Shown in pieces: positions 42,371 to 53,205 of a DNA stretch of 64,000 nucleotides (position 1 is its first letter; every line of letters starts with the position of its first letter). The position numbers and the translations under genes are program-made. The notes beneath the pieces are model-generated. The model did not search any database and was not told the origin of the DNA. It saw only the letters and a program-made list of their open reading frames with translations. The DNA comes from Patiria pectinifera (lineage: Eukaryota > Echinodermata > Asteroidea > Valvatida > Asterinidae): contig CM057135.1 of assembly GCA_029964075.1 (NCBI GenBank), positions 5,131,001-5,195,000 of the forward strand, read 5' to 3'.

Positions 42371-45300
42371 GAGCAGTTTTACATAGGTACTCCTAGTCGC
42401 GACTTACCCGACTTCATCAGGAACAACAGGGGTGTAGACAGCCTGACACACAACGCGCATAGTGGGCAGAGGTACGCCGACAACCTCTGCTTTTTCAGGT
42501 GTCTAGCTCTTCACCGTGGAGCAACGATGGAGGCGCTCGAGAGACCAACGCGACATCTGGTGGAAACCTTTCAACGGGCTACTGGAAGGCAAGTCTCCAA
42601 AGGGGTTACCATGGAGGATGTAACTACAGCCGAGCAAGAGTTCCAGGTGAATATACAAGTCTACAGCTTGACACAGCACGACGACGGTGGTGATGGATTG
42701 CCACAAACCAAGGTCCAGCTCATCCGCCGTTCTGCCCGCCGACATCCGTCCACCCTCTACCTCAATCTTTTCGAGGACCACTTTTCTTATATTGCGGACT
42801 TGAAGAAATATAGTCAGCACTACGAGTGCACAAAATGCAGAACGGTATTCGACAGATCCTTCAACCTCCAGCGCCACGAACCGACTTGCAACGTTAACGT
42901 GAAGCACAAGTTCCCCGGTGGTGTGTACAGTTTACCACAGAAAATTTTTGACAAGCTGGAAGATGTGGGGTTAACGTCGACGATGACTTAAAATACTTTC
43001 CCTATCGAGCCACATATGACTACGAGTGTTATTTCGACCAAGTAGCAGATCGAAATGCCGGCCAAGGGGGAAAATTGAAGTGGTGCAATCGTCACGAACT
43101 GCTTAGTGTCAGCGTCGCGAGCAACGTTCCGAACTTTGAATCCCCAAGGTGTTTTGTGTCAGAAGGTGACCCTGGTGACCTCGTCCAAAAAATGGTACAT
43201 TATCTGCACCAGATAAGCGAGGCCGCATTTCACAACATGGTTGAAAATTTTGACGATGTTTTCAACTGCATCCAAGAGATAATCGATGATCAGAAACAAC
43301 GACCCGGGCAACAGCATCAGGAACACCGTGAAACACCTGCCAAAAAAGTGTCAGGGGAGAAGTTGAAGGATGCATTGGAGCAATACTTGAAGGAACTACC
43401 CGTGATTGGTGTCAATTCAGCAAAGTACGACATCAACGTAATAAAAAAGTACTTGTACAAGAAATTACAGGAGGCAGGCGATCCGGTGGAGATGGTCATC
43501 AAGAGAACTGGTTCATATATGTCCCTCAAAACTCAAAAATTGCAGTTCCTCGATATCACTGATTATCTTGCCCCTGGATATTCTTACGCAAAGTTCTTAA
43601 AGGCGTGCGAGTGTCCGACCGCCAAGGGTTTCTTCCCGTACGAGTATATGACAGACCTGGACAAACTGCACGAAACAGAACTGCCACCCACGCTGCTTTC
43701 TATAGCACGCTAAAAGACGAAAACATCTCTGAGGATGACTACTACTACTGTCAGAAAAGTTGGCGGGACAAAGGCATGACGACGCTTCGTGATTTTCTAC
43801 AGTGGTACAACGACGTTGTTCCATTTCTGGACGCCATTCACAAAATGTTTGAATTCTACAAAGAGCGTCAAATGGATATGTTTAAGTCCGCTATCTCTGT
43901 CCCCGGCTTGTCGCTACAGTATCTCTTCCTCACCCTGCCTCAGCCGGACGTCCACTTGAGCCTCGTAGACGAAGCGAACAAAGACGTATACTACGCCATG
44001 AAGGCTAACATCGTGGGCGGTCCTTCCATCGTTTTTCATCGCTATCATGAGAAGGAGAAGACATTCATTCGTGGAGGTAAACTGTGTCAGAATATTGTGG
44101 GCTTTGACGCCAACGCGTTGTATTTGTGGTCGCTCATGCAGGACATGCCCGTTGGGACTTTTGTCCGTAGAAAGGCTGATCAAAACTTCAAGCCGTTTCA
44201 AAGACAAAAGTGGGGTGTTATGGCATCCGAATGGATGGACTGGGTGGCTTATACAGATGGTGTTTACATACAGCATAAATTCAATGCCAAAGAAAAACAA
44301 GTTGGTGACAGACAAATCCCTGTGGACGGTTTTTGTAACAAAATAATACAGTGTACCAGTTTCAAGGGTGCTTCTGGCACGGTCACCGGTGCCATCTTAA
44401 AAAGAGCGAGTTTAACCATGTTAAGAAAACAAGTATGGATGAGTTGAGGCAACAGACAGAGCAGACTTCCGCCTATATTCGACAACAGGGCTTTCAACTA
44501 AAAGAGATGTGGAAGTGTGAGTGGCGGCAAATCCTATCATCGAGCCAGGCGCAGAGCAGTTTGTAGAGTCACACAGACTACCCCACCACAACCGTAAGAC
44601 GATGAACCAACGGGAAATCATCGACGCAGTGATGGACGGGTCCATTTTTGGTCTCATCGAGTGTGACATCGAAGTCCCGGAAGCTTTGAGAGATGACTTC
44701 GCAGAAATGCCGCCCATTTTTAAGAATGTGGACATTGACAGAGCGGATATCGATGACCACATGCGAAGTTACGCTGAAAGAGAAGGAGTGATGAAAACAC
44801 CGCGGCGCAGACTGATCGGCAGCATGTTTGGTAAGAAAATCCTTTTAGCCACGCCACTCCTCCAATGGTACCTCAATCATGGTCTGGAGGTCCTGCACAT
44901 CCATGACGTCATCCGGTATAGACCATCAGCATGTTTCAAGCCCTTTGGAGAGGCGGTTAGCGACGCAAGAAGGGATGGTGATTCGGATCCAACAAAAGCC
45001 ATCATCGCCGATACGATGAAACTGTTAGGCAATTCAGCGTACGGAAAAATAGTGACGAATCAAGAAAAACATCTACAGGTGAAAGTCTGCAGCAGCAACA
45101 AAGAAGCCACCCGTCTCATAAACAATCCCAACTTCAGATCCCTGCACACTCTCGATGATGAACTCTTTGAAGTCGAACTGAACAAAAAATCAATACGCCT
45201 TGGCCTCCCTCTCCAAATAGGTTTTTGTGTGTATCAATACCTGGCGATATCTGGTGAGAGCTTAGACACCATTGTGAAACCTGACCTGCAAGAGGAATTC

Positions 45301-45456
45301 CAGCGAGAGAAGGGATCCTGGTTCCCACGTGAAGACAGCGCAGCTCACCGTGCCTATGACAAGCGGACGCCCGGGCTTTTCAAGGTCGAATGGGAAGGGG
45401 ACGGCATCGTGGCTTTGTGTAGCAAGACCTACTACTGTTTCGGCACAAAAGACAAG

Positions 45457-45640
45457 GTGAGTTGTAAAGGACTTTACATTTTTTTTCAGTCAGGTAACAT
45501 CTGTCGTTTTACTTTTCCGTTTGATTATTGATACAATTGTTTTTGAAACATGTTACAATAACTTTATCCAACTTACTGTGGATTGACTTCCAAATAGTAA
45601 TTTTTCTTTCTTTCTTTCTTTTTCGTTCATTTTGTTAAAG
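45457..45640 (+). other. Last intron of the polymerase gene
   Basis: 184 bp, donor AAG|GTGAGT, acceptor TTAAAG. Reading across it restores a continuous frame (KDK then VSCKGL). The 5' end of the intron and the start of the next exon share GTGAGTTGTAAAGGACTT/GTGAGCTGTAAAGGACTT, so intron ends carry a duplicated 18-bp sequence. Confidence 0.7.
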
Positions 45641-45861
45641 GTGAGCTGTAAAGGACTTAACAAAAGATCTAATGAGATTACAAAGAGGACCTACCTTGAC
45701 ACGTTGGAGACGCAGCAAGCTGGTGGGGGCGTCAACAGAGGATTCCGAATGCGGCAGGATGGTATGAACACGTACGAGCAGGAGAAGACGGCCTTCAGCT
45801 ATCTCTACCCAAAGCGGAAGGTGGCAGAAGACGGGGTGTCAACCACTTACCTAGACTTATA

Positions 45862-46433
45862 AGTTATTTATTAGGGCCATCGATCAGCATCGACACCGTG
45901 ACGTTAAATAAAATGTAAAGTGGTGGTGGTTAATTTATTTATTTATTTAAGAATATTTGGTTCTTTTTTTTTCTTCTTTTTTTATGGTGGAGGAATTTAT
46001 TTGCAAAATAAGAACTATCAAAATTTTCTAATTTTGACTTTTGAAACCAAACTTATCAAACGACAAGTACAAGCTGATAATACACCTTAATACAAAGTAC
46101 AAGCTGATAATATACCTTAATATTGCAAAAGTAAATTTAATTCAGCTGGTTAAATCTATCGCACATTTGACTTGACATAACGAAAAAGGTTTTATAATTG
46201 ATTTATTTTGATTATTTATTTACATTTAAATGTGTATTTGTTGAAATGAAAAAAAAAAGGAAAGTCAAAAATATAATATGCGTACAAAGAAAAAAAGAGA
46301 AACGACAAAAAAACCAGTTTCTGTCACTTTTATTTGTAAACACTTAATTGATTAAAAAAATAAAATAAATAATCGTAGGGTTTACTTTTAATTTCTTCTC
46401 AATGGGTGGGATGGGGGATTAACTCAATAATGA
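45862..46433. other. Spacer before the ATPase gene
   Basis: AT-rich, no gene. A short repeat CAAAGTACAAGCTGATAATA occurs at about 46060 and 46095. Confidence 0.5.
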
Positions 46434-46490
46434 TTGAAATCCTTATCCTTTATAAATCAAGTACAGAACAAAATAGGTTCATTTGGTCAA

Positions 46491-47129
46491 ATGGATTCTA
46501 GACTGAAACATCCTTTTACTGGTGTAATCGCTGGTCCGACTGGGAGCGGGAAAACTCAGTTTGTAAAGCGCCTTATTCTTGCTGAGGGAAATACACTGAT
46601 TGAACCTGCTATTGATAATATCATTTGGTGTTACGGGGAATATCAAGATGCTTACGACCATCTGGCTAGTCTGGTCCCTAAGATACGATTTGTGGAGGGC
46701 TACCCCAATGATCTATTGCAGTCCCTGGACCGAAATCAAAGAAACCTGGTTGTGATAGACGACCTCATGTCCGAAAGCGGCAACAATACAAAGGTCACTG
46801 AACTATTTACCAAGGGTAGTCATCACAGAAACCTATCGGTTATTCTCATACTACAGAATTTATTTTACAAGGGGAAGGAAATGCGGACCATTAGTTTGAA
46901 CGCTCATTACATGGTTTTGTTTAAAAACCCGAGAGACGCTTCGCAAATTACACATTTAGTGCGCCAAATGTACCCCACTAAGTCCAAGTATATGATGGAG
47001 GCCTACCGCGATGCGACAGCCGCCCCCTACGGCTATCTCTTAGTAGATTTAAAGCCCGAAACCCCCGAAATTGTACGTCTCAGGACCAGAATTTTTCCCG
47101 GCGAATATCCCATCGTTTACACTCCATAG
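46491..47129 (+). CDS. Packaging ATPase (FtsK/HerA-A32 type), Polinton 2
   Basis: Uninterrupted. I take MDSRLKHPFTGVIAG at 46491 as start because Polinton ATPases open with such a sequence; the frame is open to 46434. Walker A GPTGSGKT (about residues 16-23), Walker B NLVVIDDLM near residue 90, then a sensor-like SVILILQN and an arginine-containing end. 212 residues, the normal size. It drives genome packaging into the capsid. It is one of the few genes here without any break. Confidence 0.9.
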   Translation: MDSRLKHPFTGVIAGPTGSGKTQFVKRLILAEGNTLIEPAIDNIIWCYGEYQDAYDHLASLVPKIRFVEGYPNDLLQSLDRNQRNLVVIDDLMSESGNNTKVTELFTKGSHHRNLSVILILQNLFYKGKEMRTISLNAHYMVLFKNPRDASQITHLVRQMYPTKSKYMMEAYRDATAAPYGYLLVDLKPETPEIVRLRTRIFPGEYPIVYTP

Positions 47130-47171
47130 GTTTAAAGGATTGTGTTTAGAACGGACGGCAATCATTTGAAG

Positions 47172-47498
47172 ATGGCGAGGCGTGTGCATCACAACGCTCC
47201 CTACCTGCATGTGCTGGCTAAGGGAAGCGACAAGCAACGACAGGGTGTGATACAAGGAGCCAACAAGGAACTGATACATTGTTTGTGCGAGTGCGCCCTC
47301 AACGTCCTCAACGGTAAGATTTCCCTGAAACCATCCGAAAAGAAAAAAATACTGAAATATAAACGTCAATTGAGAGTTCTCAGTAATAAGAAAATCGGCG
47401 TTCAGAAGAAAAAGAAAGTGTTACGTCAGAAAGGAGGTTTTCTCGGTGCTTTACTCACTCCAATATTGGGCGCTCTTGGTGGATTATTGTTTAAATAA
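47172..47498 (+). CDS. Small basic Polinton protein (PX-like)
   Basis: 108 residues from ATGGCGAGG. Basic, with KPSEKKKILKYKRQLRVL and GVQKKKKVLRQ, and a hydrophobic glycine-rich C-terminus GGFLGALLTPILGALGGLLF. This protein is conserved in animal Polintons next to the ATPase and has been compared to adenovirus core protein X; a role with packaged DNA or the virion membrane is inferred. Three bases separate it from the next start at 47501. Confidence 0.7.
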   Translation: MARRVHHNAPYLHVLAKGSDKQRQGVIQGANKELIHCLCECALNVLNGKISLKPSEKKKILKYKRQLRVLSNKKIGVQKKKKVLRQKGGFLGALLTPILGALGGLLFK

Positions 47499-47500
47499 AC

Positions 47501-48079
47501 ATGGAGCACACCAAGAAAATGGTTCTGATACCTCAGGAAACGTTGACAAAACTTCAATCGACCAGACGATTGGAACAAACACCGACCACGCGAGTGGTAC
47601 ACAGTTTGGATGGTGAGATGAGAGAGCTACTGGAAAGGAAAAACCTTTCAGACGAGGATAAAATTAAACTATACCACCAGACGCTGAACAGATACATTAA
47701 CTTAAATAAACAGAGAATGGCATCGCTGACTATGACTTTAGAAACCAAGAAGACGGATGATCAACCACCCTAACTGGAGCCGATGCCTCACGGTCCACCG
47801 AAGTTGGAGCGTGAACTTAGCTTTGGTGATTCCTCTAAACTAAAAGTACACTTGAAGGAAGAACCAGAGGAAGAAGAGTCTTTCCACCTACCCCGATTGT
47901 TTGCCGAAGCGTCCCATCTGAAAACTACGCCCAAAGCGAAGAAAAAGAAAACAATGGCGAGTACAAGCACACCGCGTTCGAATGGACTCCCTATTAATAC
48001 GCACGCACTACCCCGACTTAATCATTTGATACTACCTCACCATGGAGTGCTGTCCACCGAAACCGGGTTGTGGATTTAA
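47501..48079 (+). pseudogene. Conserved Polinton hypothetical protein, broken
   Basis: 90 codons from an ATG at 47501 (helical, charged, with EMRELLERKNLSDEDKIKLY) end in a TAA at 47771. A frame just after, from 47783, continues acidic and then lysine-rich (TTPKAKKKKTMAS). The two halves look like one gene separated by a stop and frameshift. No function is known to me. Confidence 0.5.
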
Positions 48080-48148
48080 ACAACTCGCGAAAAAAATTCT
48101 GGTGCATCTGCTGTCGCAGTAGTGTCATTATACAAAACACAGATTTAA

Positions 48149-49228
48149 GTGATGGCGCAGAACGAAACGTACCTGAAACGAGTGTACTACAACCCCCAAC
48201 ACCCGGCCGGTTTTGGTGGTGTGGAGGCTGTCTACCACGCTGCCCAAAAAGACGGCGTCGACATCAACCGGAGTCAAATTAGAACCTGGTTAAGTCAGCA
48301 ACCGACTTACACGCTACACAAACCCATACGCAGGCAATTTCAACGGAACAGAGTCATCGTTGGTGGTATTGACCAGCAGTGGCAGGTGGATCTGGTGGAC
48401 ATGAGATCACTCAGTCGGTTCAATGGAAACTACAAATATTTGTTGACGTGTATCGATATATTGTCGAAATATGCCTGGGCGATTCCAATCAAGAATAAGA
48501 CCGGTTCTTCGCTCATTGACGGCTTCAAGACAATTTTGAAAAGTGGACGGAAACCCACAGTTCTACAGACCGATAAAGGCACCGAGTTCACCAATCATCC
48601 ATTCCAGTAATTTCTCGAAAAAAATAAAATTGGTTTCTTCACGACTCAAAATGAAACAAAAGCCAGCGTGGTGGAGAGATTCAACAGAACGCTCAAGACA
48701 AAAATGTACAAATATTTCACGGCCACTAACAGCCACGTGTACATTAAAGCTTTGCCGAAATTAATGACGGCGTACAATCACGTTTACCATCGAAGCATAA
48801 AGACCACCCCGACCTCGGTAACTAGCGAAAATGCCGAAACTGTATGGAGAAACCTGTACGACGAGACCAGTAACGCGACCAAACCCATTTCTTACAAGTT
48901 CGATGTTGGAGACACAGTGCGCATCAGCATGGCTGCACGACCATTTAGGAAAGGTTATCTTCCAAACTGGACCACTGAACTATTTACAGTCAGTGCTCGT
49001 ATTCCGCGCCATCCTCCCGTGTACAAGTTGAAAGATTACGATTCCGAGGAGTTGGACGGGACATTCTACGAACACGAAATTCAACCAGCGGTTCAATTGG
49101 GCGACCTGTACCAAGTGGAAAAAGTACTGCAGACGCGGAAAAGGCGAGGAAAATTGGAGTATTTTGTCAAGTGGTTGGGCTACCCAGGCAAGTTTAACAG
49201 TTGGGTGACAAGTCTGCACAAGTTATAA
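48149..49228 (+). pseudogene. Integrase with chromodomain, Polinton 2
   Basis: 360 codons from the ATG at 48149, broken only by a TAA at 48608. N-terminal helical zinc-like region without a visible HHCC. The catalytic core has D in WQVDLVDM, D in LQTDKGTEF and E in ASVVERFNRT. A beta-rich region with GDTVRISMA follows, then a chromodomain (YQVEKVLQTR...EYFVKWLGY) at the C-terminus. Chromodomains can direct integration to modified histones. The DDE residues are all present; only the in-frame stop between the second D and E disables it. Confidence 0.9.
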
Positions 49229-49278
49229 AACGTCCATGACGCGAGTATTTACCTACACAGTTAAAGCTAAGCTTCATC

Positions 49279-49978
49279 ATGGCAGACTCGTTTTACGTCA
49301 CGCTCCCTAGCAACAGTTCTATGGATACTCACCCTAATAACACCTTGAGTTATTTCTTTGTAAATTTACCCACACCCCTGTCTTTTGAAGGAGATTGGGA
49401 AGTGGCCCTGGCTGAAGTGACTTACCCTCATCGTTGGTTGAACGTGACCGAAGGTAACCTAATGGCGTACTCGGGTGGAGAAACGGATTCCAGATTTCAC
49501 TTTCATCGCATACCGGAGGGGTACTACCCGACACCTGAAAGTCCGATTCAAGTACAACAAATTCATTCAAAAAGTCATCATCAAGACGAACGACAGGGTG
49601 GTGCTTAAATTACTGGGTCATCTAGCGAACCTACTCGGTTTTGACGATGGTGCAACTGTGTCTGGTATCATAAAGAGTACGAGGGTGGTGGACCTGCAGC
49701 CATTCTATGCGTTATTTATCTACTCCAATATTGTGGAGTACCACACCGTAGGAGACACGCGGGCCCCCTTATTACGCATCGTAAATGTGGACGGGAAGTA
49801 TGGAGAAACCGTTACAAAAATCTACGACAGTCCTCATTACATGCCCCTGAAGCACAAGTTTTTGGACATGATCGAAATCGATATAAGGGACGGGACGGGT
49901 GAACTTATTCCATTTGTTACCGGGAGAGTCATAGTGAAACTTCACTTTCGAAAGAAGCGCTCGTCCTGCTTCTATTAA
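49279..49978 (+). pseudogene. Minor capsid protein (penton-like), Polinton 2
   Basis: The first part, from an ATG at 49279, reads SNSSMDTHPNNTLSYFFVNL and WEVALAEVTYPHRW. The rest is in another frame from about 49520 to 49978 (LLGHLANLLGFDD, FYALFIYSNIVEYHTVGDT, HFRKKR). The N-terminal signature is that of the single jelly-roll minor capsid protein, which forms the pentameric vertices of Polinton capsids. One frameshift near 49530 disrupts it. Confidence 0.8.
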
Positions 49979-49983
49979 TCATC

Positions 49984-50409
49984 ATGAAGAGCCATTATCT
50001 ACCCAATAGTAAACACTACGAAGATTATTACGTCGGGCAGGTGGGGCGCGGTCTCCCCGTGTTCACTGGCCCGAGAAGTCAGAGGGGATACGGACTTGGA
50101 TGGATTTTAAGCGGACTTTTCCGGTCGGCCATGCCTCTGATCAAACAAGGCGCTAAAACACTAGGTCGCGAAGCGCTTCGTACCGGTGTAGGAATCGCGC
50201 AGGATGCGATGGAGGGAAAAACTATCAAATCATCTGCCAAAAACCGACTTCGACACGCTGGACGTAATCTGGCCCACTCGGCTCTCCGAGGTGTGGATGC
50301 CCGACTCTCACGAGGTAAACGACGTGATATAAAAAGGAAAGCAAACGGCAGACGCGCCACTTCCTCTTCTAGCAGGAGAGTGAAAAGATCACAAGACATA
50401 TTTGATTAA
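49984..50409 (+). CDS. Gly/Arg-rich virion protein with protease-like cleavage site, Polinton 2
   Basis: 141 residues without a break. After an acidic/tyrosine N-terminus comes RGYGLGWILSGLFRSAMPLI, then an amphipathic helical region (TLGREALRTGVGIAQDAMEG) and a very basic end (SRRVKRSQD). GYGLG resembles sites cut by adenovirus-type proteases, and one such protease is encoded downstream. I compare it, by architecture, to adenovirus pVI/pVII-like precursor proteins; orthology is not shown. Confidence 0.65.
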   Translation: MKSHYLPNSKHYEDYYVGQVGRGLPVFTGPRSQRGYGLGWILSGLFRSAMPLIKQGAKTLGREALRTGVGIAQDAMEGKTIKSSAKNRLRHAGRNLAHSALRGVDARLSRGKRRDIKRKANGRRATSSSSRRVKRSQDIFD

Positions 50410-50441
50410 GCGTTTTACACGCTAACCCACAGTCAGTCATT

Positions 50442-51603
50442 ATGTCGCTGTTACACAATAACTCGTGCAAATGCACTAAATCTGAACTTGACATTTTTTC
50501 TTTACCACCCACACAAACGATTCGTACCCGGATCCGGAGAAGAATACATGGATCTCAACCAAACCCAGTTGTACGTCAGAGCGAAAATCACCAAAGCGGA
50601 CGGCTCCAACCTGACAGACGCCGACCACGTGGGTCCCGTCAACTTATTACTACAGTCCCTATTCAGCCAGATTGATGTGAGTCTGAACGAACGTCTGATC
50701 TCCCCCTCCACGCCTACCTACCCCTATCGCGCCCTACTCGAAACACTGCTCAGCTACGGCAGCGATGCTCAAATCTCTCAGCTGACTGCCGCTTTGTTCT
50801 ATAAAGACACCGCCGGCAAAATGGACAGCGCAAACCCTACAGCGGCAGACGATGCGGTCAACCATGGGCTGAAGAAGAGATACCAGTTTACAGTTCGCAG
50901 CAGCAACGCGTTCTGCCTCATGGCCGCCGGGGCCAACCCTGCCTACAAAGTGGTCATCCTAAACGCGTCCGTTTTTGTCAGGAAAGTCGAAGTCAGTTCG
51001 GGCGTTATGCTGGGACACATGAAAGCTCTGGAGAAAGGCACCGCTAAATACCCAATCAAACGCAATCTGTGCAAGATGGTGTCTGTGCCCCGCAGTAATC
51101 TAACTCTCACGCAGGACCACGTGTTTCTGGGTCAACTTCCAAACCGTATCGTAGTTGGATGCGTGACCAACGAAGCGTTCAACGGACGGTATGGGAAAAA
51201 CCCCTTTAATTTCCAACACATGGATATCAACTTTTTGACAGTTCACCTGGACGGGGAACAAATTCCCTATTCACCTCTGAAACCGAAATTTAAAGAACCG
51301 GGTAAAAATTACATCAGAGCCTACCAGAACCTGTTCTCAGGTACGGATAAAATGTACCAAGACGAGGGCATCACCATCACTCGTGACGACTATCCCGCGG
51401 GGTACACACTGTTTGCGTTTGATCTGAGCCCCGACCTGTCCATTGGAGGACATTTCAATCTCGTGAGGCGTGGCAACCTGAGACTGGACGTCCACTTTGC
51501 CAATCCGCTGGAGGCAACCATCAAAGTCATCATCTACGCCGAGTTCAACAACATCATAGAAATTGACCAGGCTTGCAACGTCATCTTTGACTACAGCAGT
51601 TAA
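50442..51603 (+). pseudogene. Major capsid protein (double jelly-roll), Polinton 2
   Basis: The N-terminus from 50442 (SLLHNNSCKCTKSELDIFSL) shifts frame near 50500 and the gene continues to 51603. Motifs of Polinton capsid proteins are present: VNLLLQSLFSQIDVSLNERL, KYPIKRN, NPFNFQHMDI, AGYTLFAFDL and the ending IIYAEFNN. About 385 residues against 450 or more in the family; a jump between KKRYQFTV and RSSNAFCLM (about 50893) suggests an in-frame loss of about 40 residues. The capsid protein forms the icosahedral shell. Confidence 0.85.
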
Positions 51604-51604
51604 A

Positions 51605-52110
51605 TTACACGTCGTCAACACGGACAGTTATCAAATCAGCAGCATTTTGAAAAATGATCGTTTTACCAAGCATTACTTCAGAGGAGTTTTTGCCTGCGAT
51701 CAACTGCCTAAGCACTACGTGCCCCGACCGAGCGCCCTCATTTTCAATACGGACCCATCCACGAAGCCCGGTCAGCACTGGGTGGCCATTTACATCACGC
51801 GGTATGGGGAGGGAGAGTATTTCAATTCAAGAAATTCCTCAAGAAAAATGTGACGTGTACCCGCTACAACCACCGACCCCTGCAGGGACCGCTGTCAGCC
51901 GTGTGTGGACAGTACTCCATCTTTTTCCTGTTACAGCGTTGTCGGGGACTAAGCATGTACAAAATCACGCTCCTGTTTTCTTCAGATAAACGAGACAATG
52001 ACATACTCGTTCACGATTTTATACGAAAACATTTTCCTCGCGTAAATACATCGGTGTATGACGAACAGTTTCTTGTAAGGCAAATAGCCAGAGCTTTGTT
52101 AGAGGACTAG
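51605..52110 (+). pseudogene. Adenain-like cysteine protease, Polinton 2
   Basis: The first part carries the catalytic His in GQHWVAIYITRYGEGEYF (about 51770-51820). The second part, in another frame from about 51820, carries the catalytic Cys in VCGQYSIFFLL (about 51900-51930) and the end FDEQFLVRQIA-like sequence. The acidic member expected just after the histidine block is missing (FDS reads FNS), and a frameshifting loss separates the two halves. No ATG is seen at the start; ACG codons lie at the expected place. In Polintons this protease matures virion proteins. Confidence 0.75.
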
Positions 52111-52418
52111 ACTTCTACTAATGGTCATTATTATTATTATTATTGGTATTACTTTTATTATTATCCAGTAGAAGTAGCTAGATTTATTTGTTTGTTTATT
52201 TATTTATTTATAACTTTTTGTTACATGTACATTGTATTTAGCATTGATCTGTTGTGAAATAAAATACTATATACTACTGTGAAATAATAAACTGTATATC
52301 GCCCGTTGACCTCTTAAGGAATGTTCTGGTGAGTTCCAGTTGGTTTTAGGCACCCCGTGTCGACTTGTATTTTTGTGTATGTTTCCTCTTCCCCCTATCA
52401 CCCAACGTAGTATTAAAA

Positions 52419-52456
<38 letters not shown>

Positions 52457-52674
52457 TTTTCAAAACAAAATAAAAAAATATAAAACACGCGAGACAAATA
52501 CAAACACACACAACAGACAGGTTCTTCTTTTGTGACTACAACATATCAGAATTGTTTTATTCAGGCAATCTTTTATTAACCCTCCACCATAAATTTAACA
52601 CATAAATAAAAAAGGGATATAATTTAAAAAAATAACAATAATAATTAAAAGGAAAACAAACAATGTCGGATCGT
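52111..52674. other. Central spacer between convergent gene sets of Polinton 2
   Basis: No gene. Contains ATT repeats (52125-52160), TTTA repeats (52185-52210) and a TA dinucleotide run at 52421-52450. Genes converge here: plus-strand capsid and protease on the left, minus-strand genes on the right. Confidence 0.6.
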
Positions 52675-52677
52675 TTA

Positions 52678-53112
52678 CTCTATGATATCTACTGTGTTCT
52701 GAATGAGTTCGGTAGTACTGTCGAACAAAGATGAGTAGAAGGAGTAACCGATTTCTTCTAAATCATCCTTCCAATCATTTAAAATGTCTTCGATCAAAAC
52801 ACTCAATTCAGTGTCCAAGTTCATTCCTTCTCCGATGAATAAACCGACTCCCAGTAGGCTAGCGACCGCTAGAAATATTGGTCGTACTCGTTTCTTGTCC
52901 AGCGAAGCCAGCACCTCCTCAAAGTACAAAGGTATATAGTCGTCGATGTGATTTTGGGGATTCCTACCAAAAAATGTGCAAGCGTGCTCAAAAAGACTCG
53001 GCCAGTCCTTTTTACATCCCTCGCAGCCCAGTCGTTTTTGCGTATGGTACACTAGCTGGAGTATCTCGTCCGTGATGAGTTTGGTCAGGATACGTTTGGT
53101 GAGTGTTCTCAC
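52678..53112 (-). CDS. Cys/His-motif protein, Polinton 2
   Basis: 145 residues, intact. A helical N-terminus (ILTKLITDEILQLVYHTQKR) precedes LGCEGCKKDWPSLFEHACTF, a C-x2-C-x9-H-x-C motif, then a hydrophobic part (FLAVASLLGVGLFIGEG) and an acidic end. I have the impression of related uncharacterised proteins in animal Polintons with a C-x-G-C...PS...H-x-C motif, but cannot prove it. Zinc binding is plausible. It shares orientation with the WW-PC4 gene and may form its operon-like neighbour. Confidence 0.6.
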
Positions 53113-53205
53113 CCTTGCCCTTCGGTCAATGATGTCCTGATTTGATGAGTCTGCGAGATGATTTCAAAATGAATAGAAAATAAGCGTGTGACACTGTAAA
53201 GATCT

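Larger units (their letters stand above)
39908..45861 (+). pseudogene. DNA polymerase B of Polinton 2, spliced, damaged
   Basis: Likely exon 1 is 39908-39991 (28 codons, donor GTAAGT), exon 2 40927-41013, exon 3 from 41379 (after CATCAG), and the last intron 45457-45640 (GTGAGT...TTAAAG). Exon 3 starts with a nuclear-localisation-like PSKKRKMKK. Then come two related N-terminal units (41499-41900, 41950-42370), an OTU-like DNLCFFRCLALH, and a C-x2-C...H...C finger (about 42825-42880). Exonuclease motifs: YDYECYF, VNSAKYDINV, FLDITDYL. Polymerase motif A DANALYLW and motif B LLGNSAYGK follow; motif C with its catalytic aspartates is absent at about 45243. Breaks: TGA 41447, frameshifts near 42990, 43690, 44340, 44520. 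The enzyme copies the genome by protein priming; this copy cannot. Confidence 0.9.

Noticed and set aside
52421-52450. TA run as replication origin
   Set aside because: Simple dinucleotide repeat; protein-primed elements start replication at their ends.
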